Below, piece by piece: positions 13,996-25,965 of a DNA stretch of 64,000 nt. The notes under the pieces were generated by a model. That model saw only the letters and a program-made list of their open reading frames with translations, was not told where the DNA came from and did no database searches. The stretch is from Onchidella celtica. Its lineage: Eukaryota; Mollusca; Gastropoda; Systellommatophora; Onchidiidae. The translations under genes were made by a program, and so were the position numbers. The stretch's first letter is position 1; each line of letters begins with the position of its first letter. The DNA is taken from positions 19,921,543 through 19,985,542 of the forward strand of contig OZ007572.1 in NCBI GenBank assembly GCA_963931925.1. Reading direction: 5' to 3'.

Positions 13996-14666
13996 TTCAG
14001 GGTTGGACATATAGTTTTGTTTAGTTTTAGGGTTAGAGTTTAACCTTGGTTCTAACATTTCATCAGTGACTCATTTTGTTTGGCTTACAGTCCAGGGACA
14101 AAGCATCTCTATTCTGTATCTTACATTTTATACCTGCACTTTTACTAGTGTGATTTGGAAGGAGAAAGTGGGATGTGAGGAAAAACGCTAGAAAGAGAAA
14201 TAAAAATTAAGATACCTAAAGTGAGTGTATTTGATGCGGATTCTATTTCATTTGTTTGCACTTACCAGAAATGTGGCATAAGTTGCTGTGATTGTATTCT
14301 ATCATCCTGTGCATTATCACCATTGGAAGAAAGTCTTATTTCAGATCATCTTTGGGTCATTCAAGAACATGAAGACATGCTGTACAAGTGTCTGCAGAAA
14401 GAAATGAGAAACAACATTTTAATTCACACAATAGTAATTACCATTGACAACCAATATTGTAGTTCACACTTCCATCAGAGCCTTTCCCAAGTTTTATTTT
14501 ACAGAGTCGAATGTGTGCAGCATCCAGTAGATATCACGAGATTTTCTACGAAATACGCAGGTCATAATTAGGTGCTGGTTCATATCATGCAAATTGTGTT
14601 GATTCAATCTCTAATTTTGATCCTGCTAATCATCCCGGTTTTAATTGACGTTAGTACCGATATATA

Positions 14667-14864
14667 CCCAGCCAGCAACCCTATGGAAAATCAACATGTA
14701 TGATTGACGTCAAGTTTGCACAATAGGAATGGTATCATTCCTAGGTAGATCTGCTGGTTACGGCATCGCACCCACATCAGTTTGATGTTGGGAACCTACT
14801 CCTATGGTCATCCTACCAATCCTATGGAAATCTACATCGGATTGATGTGGTGATGCTGGCTGGG
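14667..14864. mobile_element. MITE, CCCAGCCAGC family, best copy C
   Basis: A 198-bp element with clear terminal inverted repeats. The left end is CCCAGCCAGCAACCCTATGG and the right end is GATGCTGGCTGGG. Similarity continues inward (CCTATGGAAA-TC-ACAT and GATTGACGT/GATTGATGT on both sides). The flanks are TA on each side (14665-14666 and 14865-14866), consistent with a TA target duplication. It has no coding capacity. The TA target and short TIR suit a Tc1/mariner-type or another TA-targeting transposase, but the family is not identified. Confidence 0.85.
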
Positions 14865-15471
14865 TAAAAGTAAGTCTAATCTTATTCTTAATCTACCCAT
14901 AAATCTAAATGTCCGCCAAAGCTACAATATAGTAGTGTGAGATGATCCCATTTCATTTTTTGGGTAGATCTAATCTCACATTAAATGAATAAAAGATTGA
15001 AAAAATGGCAGACATTATTTTAACCTTTGGAGGAATTAACTAGTCCTCTTGTAAAAGTAAATCTATATATTTATTGTTGAAAATAATTCTCTTCTTGTAT
15101 TACTGCATTGCAAACCCATTTAGCAATCACCTGAACTACAGCATACCCAGTGTAACGCCTAGATTTAAAGATTGGAAGAAATGTAACCAGTATTTAATCC
15201 TGTGGAGGAATTCACTAGGCTTCTGACAGGGCTAAACCACGATTTCTACATTTTTTATTTTTAAAACTAATTCTCTTGATACAATTCTGCATTCTAGACC
15301 CATATTTAGCAATCACCATTACAACAGTATACACAATGAACATGTACCTCAATTCTCATACTAGGAGAGGATAAAACCATTGCATACTGTTTGTTTTAGT
15401 TTATCTTATACTCTGCAGTGCAACCCGCTAACAAGGAATGTTTATCAGATATATTTGATTTCAAAATAATT

Positions 15472-15776
15472 CCAAGCCAGGCAACCCTTTGGAAATACGG
15501 CATGTAGGACAGGCGTCAAGTTTGCACAAATAGGAATAACACTGTTCCTGCACAGATCCACTGGTCATGATGTCGTCCAACATCAATTTGATGAAGGGAA
15601 TCCGTCATCATAGTCCTATCAACCCTATGAAAACTCTAAACAAACGTAGATCCACTGGTCATGATGTCGCACCAACATCAATTTGATGAAAGGAATCCGC
15701 CCTTACGGTAGTCCTATCGACCCTATGAAAATTCTGTACAAATGTATGTTCAACTGCTGTAGTAGTGCTGGCTGGG
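15472..15776. mobile_element. MITE, CCCAGCCAGC family, copy D with internal duplication
   Basis: It starts CCAAGCCAGGCAACCCTTTG and ends GTAGTGCTGGCTGGG, matching copy C. It is about 100 bp longer than copy C because a block of about 94 bp is duplicated inside (15555-15648 and 15649-15745). It is non-coding. Confidence 0.75.
15555..15745. repeat. Internal ~94-bp tandem duplication in MITE copy D
   Basis: Both units start GATCCACTGGTCATGATGTC. They run through CAACATCAATTTGATGAA and TAGTCCTATC.ACCCTATGAA to about 15648 and 15745. They differ at a modest number of positions, so the duplication is not new. Confidence 0.88.
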
Positions 15777-15785
15777 TCACTCTAG

Positions 15786-15950
15786 ATCACAGCTGGCTGA
15801 ATGGTTTAGGACTCGGTTTCCAAAACTTCCAATGGTGGATTCGACTCTCTGCCACTCACTCTCATCTTTCTGCCGTTTCCTATTCTGATTTGTATGAATA
15901 TAATTTGCGTCGCATGATTTATATTGAATGTACTAACCACGTTGATGGTT
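15786..15950 (+). mobile_element. tRNA-derived SINE head (probable)
   Basis: TGGCTGAATGG at 15794-15804 resembles a pol III A box. GGATTCGACTC at 15837-15847 resembles a B box, and their spacing is tRNA-like. The sequence between lacks a foldable intact tRNA, so this is more likely a SINE promoter region than a gene. It lies between MITE copies D and E. The 3' boundary is arbitrary and no tail or target duplication is apparent. Confidence 0.45.
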
Positions 15951-16138
15951 ACCCAGTCAGAGACCCTATGGAAATCCAACTGATGCTAAGATTCGCTCAT
16001 CCAATGACATTGTTCTTATGTAGATCCACTGGATACGACATCTTGGCAACATCCGTTTGATGTAGGGAACCTACCCCCATGGTAATCCTACCAATCCCAC
16101 GCAAATTTATGTCGGATTGACGTTGGATTGCTGGAAGG
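15951..16138. mobile_element. MITE, CCCAGCCAGC family, copy E
   Basis: It begins ACCCAGTCAGAGACCCTATG. It shares TTCTTATGTAGATCCACTGG, a GGGAACCTAC.CC.ATGGTAA-like middle and CGGATTGACGTTGGATTGCTGG near the end with copies C and D. The left end is slightly degenerate. It is non-coding. Confidence 0.7.
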
Positions 16139-16856
16139 ATAAATGCCTGATTTCAGTCATGACTCAGACAATGTGGAGTGATTAGAGGGAGTGAATCCTA
16201 GAGCTATAAATAACACATTACTTTCATTTGCAATTCCCCCCCCCCCCAACCCTCTTCCACCAAAAAAAAAAAAAAAAATCCTCGCCTCTCTGTTTCTGGC
16301 TATAAAGAGAAGAAATTATGTATTTTATAGTATATCGATTCAACAACTCCAACCAAAATTACTATGTTCATATTTCAGATGAAAAAAAGAAAATGACCAA
16401 CAAACACCTGGAGAAACTCATATGCGCACAAAGTTAATGCATGCAGAGTTAGCACTGCTTCTCTCGTCTCCAAATCCATCACCCGCAGCCAGCATTATTG
16501 TCATTTCAGTACATTGAAGGTTCAACATAGTGCATGCGACACCTTCGTTTCAGAAAAATAATCTTATCAGTATTTTGAAACTATTAGTTACATCCAAATG
16601 AAAACTAACGAAACAATTCTTCTAAATGCAAAAATGCAGAGCGTATAAAAGGCCTGAAACATCTGTTTCTGCTTAAATGTAAAAGAATAAACGGCATTTA
16701 CAGTCGAATAGAATTTTCTAAGTCTGATTTCAAATAGAGTCTAGATCTATATCATTTTGGAGTGTCATATGAACAGCGCCACAGAGGTTTAGGTCTGGGT
16801 CTATCAACTAGTGTACATATTTACCAACCAGAACCGCACTTGAAAAGTATTTATTG

Positions 16857-16922
16857 AGGTAGGTAGGTAGGTAGGTAGGTAGGTAGGTAGGTGTGTGTGT
16901 GTGTGTGTGTGTGTGCGCGTGC
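16857..16922. repeat. (TAGG)n-(TG)n compound microsatellite
   Basis: About eight TAGG units run directly into about twelve TG units, then decay into GCGCGTGCGTGC. It is a simple repeat with no associated gene. Confidence 0.97.
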
Positions 16923-18103
16923 GTGCATGTGTGGATGTGGGTGGGTGGGGTGTTGTTCGAGAATGAATTCGTGGTAACTAGTGGTTTATTTATTTAGAGT
17001 AAAATCAGTAACGTTATCACACGTTTTACACTGTATTACCAAGCACAAACTGTCAGTCAAACAATCAGTCTATGGAATATGAGAGAATATTTACCTCCTC
17101 ACCAAGCACAATAAAAGCAGCCGCAGATCCTCATGGACTTCACCCTTTAACGAAGAGTTTCAAAGCACTTGTAGCTTTTATAGGTGATCCTCCATTGCTT
17201 GAAAGACCCACTCACTTTTACTTAGTACAGTATACTTTACGTGTGCAACCGACAACTGACTTCTCCTTTGGTTTCAAAGTTAAAAACATAAAGAATGGGG
17301 CAGCAATTATCTCTCGAATACATCGGGAAAAATGACCCTGACCCGAAGAGATTTTGTGAAACACATGAAATAAATGAGCACAGCTGAAAAAAAAAACGTA
17401 GAGCTACAAGTGAGCATGTTTTTGTGCATGTACAAAAGTAGTTTTCAGTGTGGGCTGTATCGTCCCCAGGGAGTGATTTTGATTTCGGAAGGAGTGGGGA
17501 GGGGAGTTGAGAGGCGGGGGGGGGGGCGGGACAAAGGAAAGGGCAGTAAGGGGGCAAAAAGGATGAAGGGGGCGATGAAGGGAGCAAATACATGAAAAGG
17601 ACAATTTGATGGCAAATGCAGGGCAGTTGTTCAACAACAAGCGTAGATGGGTTTTACAAAGAGAAAAAGCCTGTTTGGTTTGATAAAGAATGCTTTTCTA
17701 CTTTGTAATGAATAATAATAATTAAATTTAGCATTATAATTTATATGTAATCTATGACTTCTTGCGAAATGGACCTGTTGGGTTTTTGTTGGGAGAAGGG
17801 GAGGGGGGAGAGAAGGGGAGGGGGGGGGGGGAGAGAAGGGGGGGGGGGAGAGAAGGGGAGGGGCCAAGCAGTGGGAGTTAAGGGGGCGATAGCCTGAAAA
17901 GATTGAGAACCATTGGTATAGAAGGAGGGACTTGGTGGCGAGCGGTTCAGTTTTCTCGTGCACTTGTAGTTGTACTGTAGAGGTTTGGAAATAAACCCTC
18001 TCTCTCTCTCTCCCCAACCGTCTTTTCTCTCTCGGTGCTCCCCCCCCCCTCCCAAGCAGTTTTTATTTTGCTTTATAGGTGACATAACCCTTCTGTGACC
18101 CAT

Positions 18104-18143
18104 CCAAAGATCTTAAAATTTAATACTATTTTAAGATCTTTGG
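18104..18143. repeat. Perfect 16-bp inverted repeat, 8-nt loop
   Basis: CCAAAGATCTTAAAAT at 18104-18119 is exactly matched by its reverse complement at 18128-18143. It could form a hairpin or be the two ends of a tiny palindromic insertion. There is no gene next to it, so a terminator role is not implied. Confidence 0.9.
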
Positions 18144-19592
18144 ACCCATCGTAACTGTTCACTTTTGCTCATGACAGCCAATTATTTAGAAGAAAGAAAA
18201 TCTTAATTGTCTTGATTGCATGTGATATTAATTTACAATGAATGTTTTTTTTTTCCTTTTTTTTCGTTTCGTTGTCTCTGATCTACTGCGAAAACTGCAT
18301 GAATCTCAATTTGCTGACAGCAATTATGGTAGATAACCATTGTTGAAAGAGATTTATCTCAGTAAGATTATTTGGATGCCCTTCCGAGGTATTATGATGG
18401 AATGTGTGTACCATAATGTGTATTACATGAGATAGACTGAGATGTCTTGGTTTTCCAGAACTATGGTGTGTTAAGAAATTTGTGCCACCAGTCTTCTGCA
18501 ATTTTCTCGAAAACATTGTTGAACTGCAATCAATTTTTGCATGCAGTCTGATTTTTTCATGGCCTTAAGATTTTCTGATCGGTAAATCCACACCCCACGT
18601 AAATTTTTCAAAGCCGCAAATTTCTATGATCTTTTTCTAAATATTAGACACCCCCCCCCCCCCCCAAAAAGGTACCCTACTTGAACGTTCCATTTTACAG
18701 TAAATGCATCAATTTTATTTCGTCACTTTCACACTGTGGGATGGGGTGAAAATCCCAGCTCGTCTCTAAAAATGCGATTTCGTTTATCACCCCATAGGAA
18801 AAATCTAAATATGCTTTCGATGTGTTTATGATCACCTTGTACAGAAAAGAAAATGCCTTGCGTAAATCATTCGCAAATGTGCACACCTCTTGTAATTTTT
18901 AAAATCGGATATAGTTTCTTATAAGCAGCTCTGTCATGTATTGTTCGCCTCAGATCTTTGATTTTTTTTCCCGATGGGGGAGGGGGGGGGGGGGTCATTT
19001 GCATACTAAAACCGTCCGTGTGAACGAATCAAACATTGAGTGCCTCATACCTTTTACGGTCATTTTCATGTAAAATTGAAACAATTTACATAAAAATGTA
19101 CTACATTTGAAATGGCAACATTGGTTATTTCTGATTGAAATCGATATTAAGCGTGCAAAAAAAAAAAAAAAAAATCCCCTGGGGGTGCGTAACGGAATGA
19201 GAATTACTGCCTTGATTCCACCGCCTAAATTCATTTACTTCTGAGCCGAAGTTGGTAATTTTTTCTTGACGGAAATAGTGGCTTTATTCGAAAAACTATT
19301 GAATTTCTGTCTGAAACCTTTTTTTTTTTCTTTGTTTTGTAAACAAAACCTAAAGAAGCAAAATGCGAAGATTTTTCAACAAAATATTTTATTAGATCAT
19401 GAAGTTCAGTAGTCCATACACCAACTTTCAATAAATTCTGTCAAAGGGCTGCAAAGTTATAGCTTTCGGAAGAAGAGCACAAACTTCTAAACGCACCAGA
19501 CTTTGCCTTTCTTTGGCTCGAGATTATATTTGTCAAGTCCTTATATTTGTCCACCACATACCGGTATGCAGGTAGCTACAGTACCTATAGGC

Positions 19593-19862
19593 CGGAGTTT
19601 CCAATATGGGGTAAAATTACACTCGTGGGGTAAATTTCGCCTACCCAAATGGTAAGTTGATTCCAGATTAATACTTTTGTTTTTAAATACAGGTATCTGT
19701 TCATCATTGGTTGTTCCTAAATGATTGAAATATTTTAAAGTGCCATTATAATAATTATTTGAACTTGCATGTTAGAAAAATTACTGAAGAAAGTAGGGTG
19801 GGGGTAAATCTCCTTTCGAAAAGTTAAGGGTAAACAGGACGAAAAAGATGGGAACTCCTGCT
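19593..19862. mobile_element. Possible short inverted-repeat element
   Basis: The left edge reads GGAGTTTCCAATATGGGGTA. The reverse complement of the right edge (near 19850) reads GGAGTTCCCATC. A related left edge is found inverted at 9693-9758. Interior GGGGTAAA words recur. The inverted repeats are short and imperfect and no target duplication was recognised. Confidence 0.35.
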
Positions 19863-20589
19863 ACACATTTTATGATGATTTTGGTGATCGGAGAGGGGAT
19901 TTCAAAAATCTTTTTTTTAACGTTTTAAGGCGCGTTAGCTGCATGACGGTTACAATGCGCTTTCCATGGTTTACTGAGAAAAAGGTAATCGGTAGAACAT
20001 AAAAGATACGGACTAACGCATGTTTGCTAAGGAGTTGGTGTGAAAATTTAAAAAAAACAAAACTATACAGAGCTAAAAGGCAAACACGTAAGCATCTGAA
20101 ACATCGCTTTGCGGCCAAAAAATTGTGAAACTTTGTGTACTGCCTCAGTTTTTGACGATAAATTACGTGGCCACATCCATTTGGACAACATTATCTCAAA
20201 TATTTACCATTTTCCTGCGGCAAAGACCAATTTTCTTCGAAAAGTCTGATAGGAAATTTCGTTTTTCACCTCTCTTTGTTCTTCATTTTTACCATGTCGT
20301 GCTGTAGGCAGAGTTGACCTATCATGCGGCGATATATTTCGATCTTATGACCTTTCGCGGACCGTGGGTAGATATAAATTATAATTGAAAATCTGTCAAA
20401 AGGGATAAAACAAAGGTGTCTTTGTTCAAAAGAAGTAAGTTATAGAGATTTTGCTATAGAGAGGTGTAGGACACGGACCCACTCTGACTTTTGTCTGTTT
20501 CTGACGCTAAAATCCAGAGACCGCAGTGTCGATTTTCAAATTGCCACATTTTGTTAATGTCTGAGCAACGTAGCACATGTATCGTTGTG

Positions 20590-21230
20590 GACCTAGATGC
20601 TGTACTGGCTGTTTGCTTGCACAATCGCGCAACTGAATTACCAATCGGTCGCCGAAGTTTGGGAAACGTTGTGCAGGCAATGTGGGAACTTGACAATATC
20701 AGCACAAAGTGAGGATTCTGGCTGTGTAGCTGCACAATATAGTAAAGAATTCGGACTTCGTGCCGCTGAATACTACATAGTCGCCGAAGTTCGAGAAATT
20801 TTGTGCAGGCAGTGTGGGAACAAGACATTATCACTGTGTAAAGTGAGGGTTCGGCCGTTTCATTGCACAATATAATAAACCACCCGGACTTTGCGCCGCT
20901 GAATAACCAATCAGTCGCCGAAGTTTGAGAAAAGTTGTGCAGGCAATGTGGGAACCTGACATGACCACTACGTAAGGTGAGGGTTCTGGCTGTTTAATTG
21001 CACAATATAGTAAACTATTTGGATTTCGTGCAGCTGAATTACCAATCGAGCGCCGAAGTTTGAGAAACATTGTGCAGGCAATGTGGGAGCTTGACAACAT
21101 CAGCACGTAAAGTCAGGATACTTGTACAATATAGTAAAGCACCCGGACTTCGCGCTACTGAATTACCAATTGGGGGCCGAAGTTTGAGAAAAGTTGTGCA
21201 AGCAGTGTGGGAGCCTGACATTTTGACAAG
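20590..21230. repeat. Satellite-like tandem array, ~132-bp unit, about five copies
   Basis: The word GCCGAAGTTTGAGAAA recurs at 20651, 20783, 20917, 21052 and 21176 (spacing 132, 134, 135 and 124). Each unit also carries TTGTGCAGGCAATGTGGGA, a GACAAT.TCAGCAC segment, a TTGCACAATATAGTAAA segment and CGGACTTCG.GC.GCTGAATT. Units differ by substitutions and small deletions. Frames run through on both strands because the unit is near a multiple of three, but they have no protein features. Confidence 0.93.
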
Positions 21231-22670
21231 ATCAGTATATAAAATGTGGATTCTTTGTATCAGTCCATTCCTAATACTGATCCACTCAACATGCAAAATT
21301 CACAACAGCCTTACTCTGTACAACTGGCTCTGATCGGTAGTCGGGATAAGGGAAATGGTGTGCATAAACCATGACCAAACAATGTACCAGCTACATTTAC
21401 CAAGATTTTCCCACTCTAAGTTGCTAAGCCAAATCCAAAACGCACAAAGGTCCACACCTTGAATTACTGGGCTCTGGATACGATGGTCAGTTTTGAGAGA
21501 AAAAGAAATCACACACGATCAGCTAAATTCCAAACGTACAGAGGTCCAAACTCTGAATTGTTGGTTTCTGGTCTCGTTGGTCGAATTCTTGAGAATCGAT
21601 GCTGCAGCTCTCAAAGGAATTTTATACTCATATAGAACTGTCCCGTTCTTCGAACGGTACAAGTCAAAATGCACCGCATCAGATTGAAAGAATCCGCACA
21701 AAAAGATAATCATAGATGCCGAGAAGCGTAGGGTCGTCCACAAAATTCACCGTTGTAGACAGAACAGTACACCACATACAGCTGTATGCACCAAAAATTT
21801 GCAGGCAATGGCATGGGCTTGTGCGTCTGAACACGCGTTCGTGAAAAAAGGATCTGGGATGAAATCAACGCCTCAAAGGACACCAAAATTTAAAAAGTCC
21901 CCATCATGTCAAGTCTCCTTTTCTCAAAAGAACCCGCGCATTTTCAGAATTTTACGCAAATCCTATCTGTATGCGTGGCGGTGGGTCTAAAAAATTGCAC
22001 GAGTATTCTGATAATGCATGTAGATTGACAAACTGTGTACGCTCTGTACAGCGTTCTTTGTAGGTACTGTAAGTTGTAACATTATTTTTGTGGTCGGCAA
22101 ACCCATTTCAGGATACTATTGTTTGGTTTGAGTTAACGGTGTATCGGCACGGCCTTTCACTTTTTTTTTTTTTGGTTTGGGGGAGGGGGAGGGGCGTTAC
22201 TTGACCTTCAGAGCTTGATCAATTAAAGTGTCACTAAAGAAAAAAATAGCAAGTGAAAAGTTCCGTGTAAAATTGTTTTGTCCGTAAAGCACACTTTTTC
22301 CCTAACTCCAGTTCTGAAAAACTTCAGTCACCTCACTGAATCTCATGTAATAAGCAGTATATTATACATATCCCATTGTAATATCCAGGATCTTTGAGCT
22401 TTCTGGTCTCTCGCCGTCTTATCTCGATTGTCTATGTGTGTGGTTTAGATTTAATTTGCTTTCATTGTTTCAGGTCGTCAAAGAGAGGGGTAGGGGTGGG
22501 TCTATGAGTGAGTGCAAGTTCAGCAGCTCATCATAGAGGGGAGGTGGGGGTGGGAAGGAGGGTTATCCAGTTTTCTGGGTTGGTGGAAGAGGGAGGAGAA
22601 ACTATAAAGTTAGTTTCTATTTGATTTGGTTTAAACTTTAATGTTTGTCCATGTCATTTCGCCTCCCCCA
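21231..22670. other. No recognisable gene
   Basis: Unremarkable AT-rich sequence with a G-rich strip at about 22175. I see no repeats shared with the rest of the window and no coding signal. Confidence 0.5.
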
Positions 22671-23095
22671 GTCTCTACTTTCTCTTTCTCTTTCGCGCTC
22701 TCTCTTCCTCTATCTTTCGTTCTTTTTTTCTTTCTCTGCTGCGCGTCCCTCTCTCTCGCTCTTTTGTCTTTCGCTTTCTCCATCCCTCTCTCTCACTCAC
22801 CTTTCTTTGTCATTAGCTCTCCCCTATCTCTCGCCTTCTCCTTTATCTTTCGCCTTTTCTCTCTTTCCCTTTACTCATTTCCCCCCCCCCCCACCGCGCC
22901 CTCTTTTCTCCGACTTTCGCTCTTTCTATCCCACCTTCTCACTCTTTCTATTTCCCTCCGTCTGTCGACCCCTCTTCTTTCTTTGTCTTCAGCTTTTTTG
23001 TTCGTCGCTCTCTCTCCCCGTCTTTCTTGCGCCCATTCATTTCTCTCCCTCTTTCTTTCTCTTCCCCCACTTCCCCTCTCCGCCTCCCTCTCATG
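22671..23095. repeat. ~425-bp polypyrimidine (C/T) tract
   Basis: The + strand here is nearly all C and T, with words such as CTCTCTCTTTC and CTTTCTTT and occasional single purines. The two overlapping + frames (Ser/Leu/Phe/Pro only) are artefacts of composition. Such a mirror-like purine/pyrimidine block can form triplex DNA in principle. Confidence 0.95.
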
Positions 23096-24345
23096 CAGGT
23101 TTCATAGTTCCACCTAGTAGTGCCTATTTCTGGTACAAAAAGGTTGCCTTAATTTCTTTATTGGCATTATATGACCATTATGGCCGAAAATTTATAAAAA
23201 AAATTAAATTCTTTTTGAACAGTTAAACAAATTCGGGGAAATCTTCAGTGACTTTATGAACAAATCAAGTCTTTGTCTTGTAAAATTGGATGGGGAGTCA
23301 AATCCTGGATGCACACAGTCATACCACAATCCAAATTTAGTGCTCTTCTAGCCTTTTCTGAATAAATGAAGATAACTTAACCCTCTTAACCCGAAGTGCC
23401 ACAACATTATACATGTACAACACGACTTAGAAATGTGGCTATTTAAACAAGCAGCATCGTGTAGTATCACATACTTATGTCAAAATGATTTCTACAAGCA
23501 TAAAAGTGCGCGAAAGAGTATTCAGTCCGAGTTGCAATGTATTTTCGGGAAAATTACCAACTTTGCATTTCACGCCTAGTGCATCGACTTAATTCTGAGA
23601 TCCAAAGCCAGAATAATAAATTTGGTATCAAAATTGTTGGAAAAGCAATCTCCATCAGACTAGACAATAACTGGTGAGATATGATAAAAAGTAAATATCA
23701 CTATCAGTTTGGACTACCTAATTAGAAGGGTGAATAGCCGTGATAAAGGCCTTGTTTTAAATCGAGGCCTCTCTTTGCAACCGACCGATTAATCAAATTC
23801 ATAGCCAAAACTTCGAAACTTGTAATATTAAATATAATCTTTCGCTTCATCTTGTTGAAGAAAAAATCTAAATAAACCGCATTGCCATAATTGAAAGGCG
23901 CACCTGCAGTGGCCGGAAAGCTCCGCCCCCCCCCCAACCTCTCTTTGCAATTTTATCGTACCCAGGGAGCGAAGCCCCTCTTCGAGTGCACGTACTTTCG
24001 AGATAGCGATTTACTTCAAAGTCGTCTGATGTTTAAATATTGTCAACACATCGTCCCCTGAGAATGACAAGGTTCCGCCTTCTAGATTCCACTTTTTGCC
24101 AGAACTGAGTTACACATCCAACTACAAACTACTTCTACAGGCCGTTTCCATTTTGTCAAAGTATCAAACGAATTCGGTGTGTAACTAAGTGTAAGTATTA
24201 TTAAAACTAGTTGGCTCGCTGACTCCTGGAATACACAAATGTGATTTTTAAAGTTGAGTTTCTATCATCAATGTGTAAATTGAGGCATAAAAGAAATTTC
24301 CTGTCATACTTTTTAATTCTACTCGACGAAAATAAATCTTGTTTT
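23096..24345. other. No recognisable gene
   Basis: No coding signal is visible. Segment 24050-24125 (GAGAATGACAAGGTTCCGCC, then GAACTGAGTTACACAT) matches the ends of the inverted-repeat element at 54939-55915. It may be a one-ended remnant of that family. Confidence 0.5.
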
Positions 24346-24391
24346 CCGGTGTAGCAGGCCAGATTGTACCCCCGCCAGACTATACCCGGGG

Positions 24392-24447
24392 TAAACTGGC
24401 CTAGCCCAGAATATACCCCGGGGTATATTCTGGGCTAGGCCAGTTTA
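24392..24447. repeat. Perfect 56-bp palindrome in the foldback terminus
   Basis: Two 28-base halves meet between 24419 and 24420 at CCCC|GGGG and are exact reverse complements. The halves contain CTGGCCTAGCCCAG. A slightly damaged version lies at about 28969-29022 in the opposite end, and diverged forms occur at 4840-4880 and 6110-6310. It could extrude as a cruciform. Confidence 0.97.
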
Positions 24448-25965
24448 TACCTCGGGGTATACTTTGGGCTAGGCCAGACTATACCCCCCAGTCTAGATTA
24501 TACCCCCAACTTTTAAAAAAAAGACAAGTCAAGACCGCAGTTTATTTCAACTTTAGTTTGAATTGTCCATTATCACTGTCATCAGGTATCATATTGAAGC
24601 ATACATTTTTGACTCTTGTAAATTATGATACATTTAAAAGGAAATAAACATGCTTAAAAAGCATTGATATACAAAAGGACTGAAAATCCATTCAAATTGA
24701 TATGATTAAACTTTAACACTAATTTTACTTGTGTCATTTGGTAGTGTTATTGTTTTGGTTTTTTTATAATTAGTTGTCCATGAGTTAAACATGTATTGTA
24801 TTTTTTTGTTTGGCACCACTGACATATACTTAGTGGCAAGGCGTGAACTAATTATAGGACTCATAAGTGTAAAGTCATCTGAATCTTATTTTAATTTTTG
24901 AAAATAAGAAATGTGCTTGTTATGTCAGAACAATTAGATCTACATACAAAGTTACACTGATGCAGAGAGAAACGGCCGGGAAAGAACACATTGAGAAAAA
25001 AACAACAACATTTTAATTACCGAACTGGCAGATGGTGCAATTCCATCATCCAGCAGACATTAAATACTTCACACAAAATACTAAAATTGTTTCACATAAT
25101 GAACCTAACTTGTCCAGATCCACTTAAAACGTTACAGAAAGCTAACCAGTAATATACAATGATAACAATAAGAACACCAAATCATCTTATTTACTCTTGA
25201 AAATAAAGAGGATATAATCAATATCAGAATCATCACCATCATCATCTTGGAATAATACAAAGATAAGAGGGAATATAAAAAATGACCTACACATCATTCC
25301 AGAATCTATAAGCAGCAATAATATATGTCTGTACCAAGTACATGTAAAAAAAATATGTTAAATCTTTTCAACTATTCAAGTAGAATTGGACAGAAAGCTT
25401 TAGTGAAGTAGCTTTGATAGTCGTGTAAACTGACCTATTAAATCCACTGAGACAACAGTGCATTGTAGAAAGTAATAGTATGTTATGGCAAAAATTTGAT
25501 GGATCATGTTGCGTGAACATTTCTTGTTAGTAAATTCTTTGATAGCTTATTTGTAGAAAGGTATACCATTCGTGTAGCTCATGGTTTAAGGCACTGGATT
25601 AGTTTCACTCACGTTCGTTGACATGTTGTAGTTGTTTTTGTAGTTGGTTGCCCATGAGTAAAATTTGCACTGTATTGTTTGTTTGGCACTGACTTACACT
25701 TAGTCACAATGGATGAAATTAATAATTAACGGACATAAAAATGAAGTCATTTAAAAGATTTTTTGTGTGCAAATACACAGTTGTTAAATTCACTGGCAAG
25801 GGAGTGCCAAGCTTACGAAGGTAAAGACGGACAAGGTCTTTTTTTAAATTTTTTATTTCACTCGCGAGTGGCATACCCTTATTCACTATAACACACAGGT
25901 TCAATCTTTCAAAAGCCTTGAAAACTAATCCAGTGTCTTAAACCATAATGTACATGAAATGTATA

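Larger units (their letters stand above)
16923..20589. other. No recognisable gene; low-complexity tracts
   Basis: Purine-rich G runs lie at 17500-17535 and 17795-17870, and a C run of about 15 at 18650. The sequence at 17898-17915 reads, on the - strand, as a CAATGGTTCTCAATC-type motif like the ends of hAT elements; a similar motif lies at 44611-44628. Several frames here are proline-rich or glycine-rich readings of these tracts and are not credible proteins. Confidence 0.5.

Noticed and set aside
14221..14571. 116-residue + frame with several cysteines
   Set aside because: No recognisable motif, no neighbouring exon, and it lies in a MITE-rich stretch.
17237..18103. Several - strand proline-rich frames
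   Set aside because: They come from purine-rich G runs on the + strand. Composition alone explains them.
20590..21230. CRISPR-like array
   Set aside because: Repeats are ~132 bp with no unique spacers, and the DNA is eukaryotic.
20454..21296. Frames on both strands with repeated segments
   Set aside because: They follow the 132-bp tandem unit. The same DNA is open on both strands and no protein family is recognised.
22641..23226. Two overlapping + frames of 158 and 193 residues
   Set aside because: They are translations of a C/T-only tract, giving Ser/Leu/Phe/Pro strings. There are no domains and no splice context.
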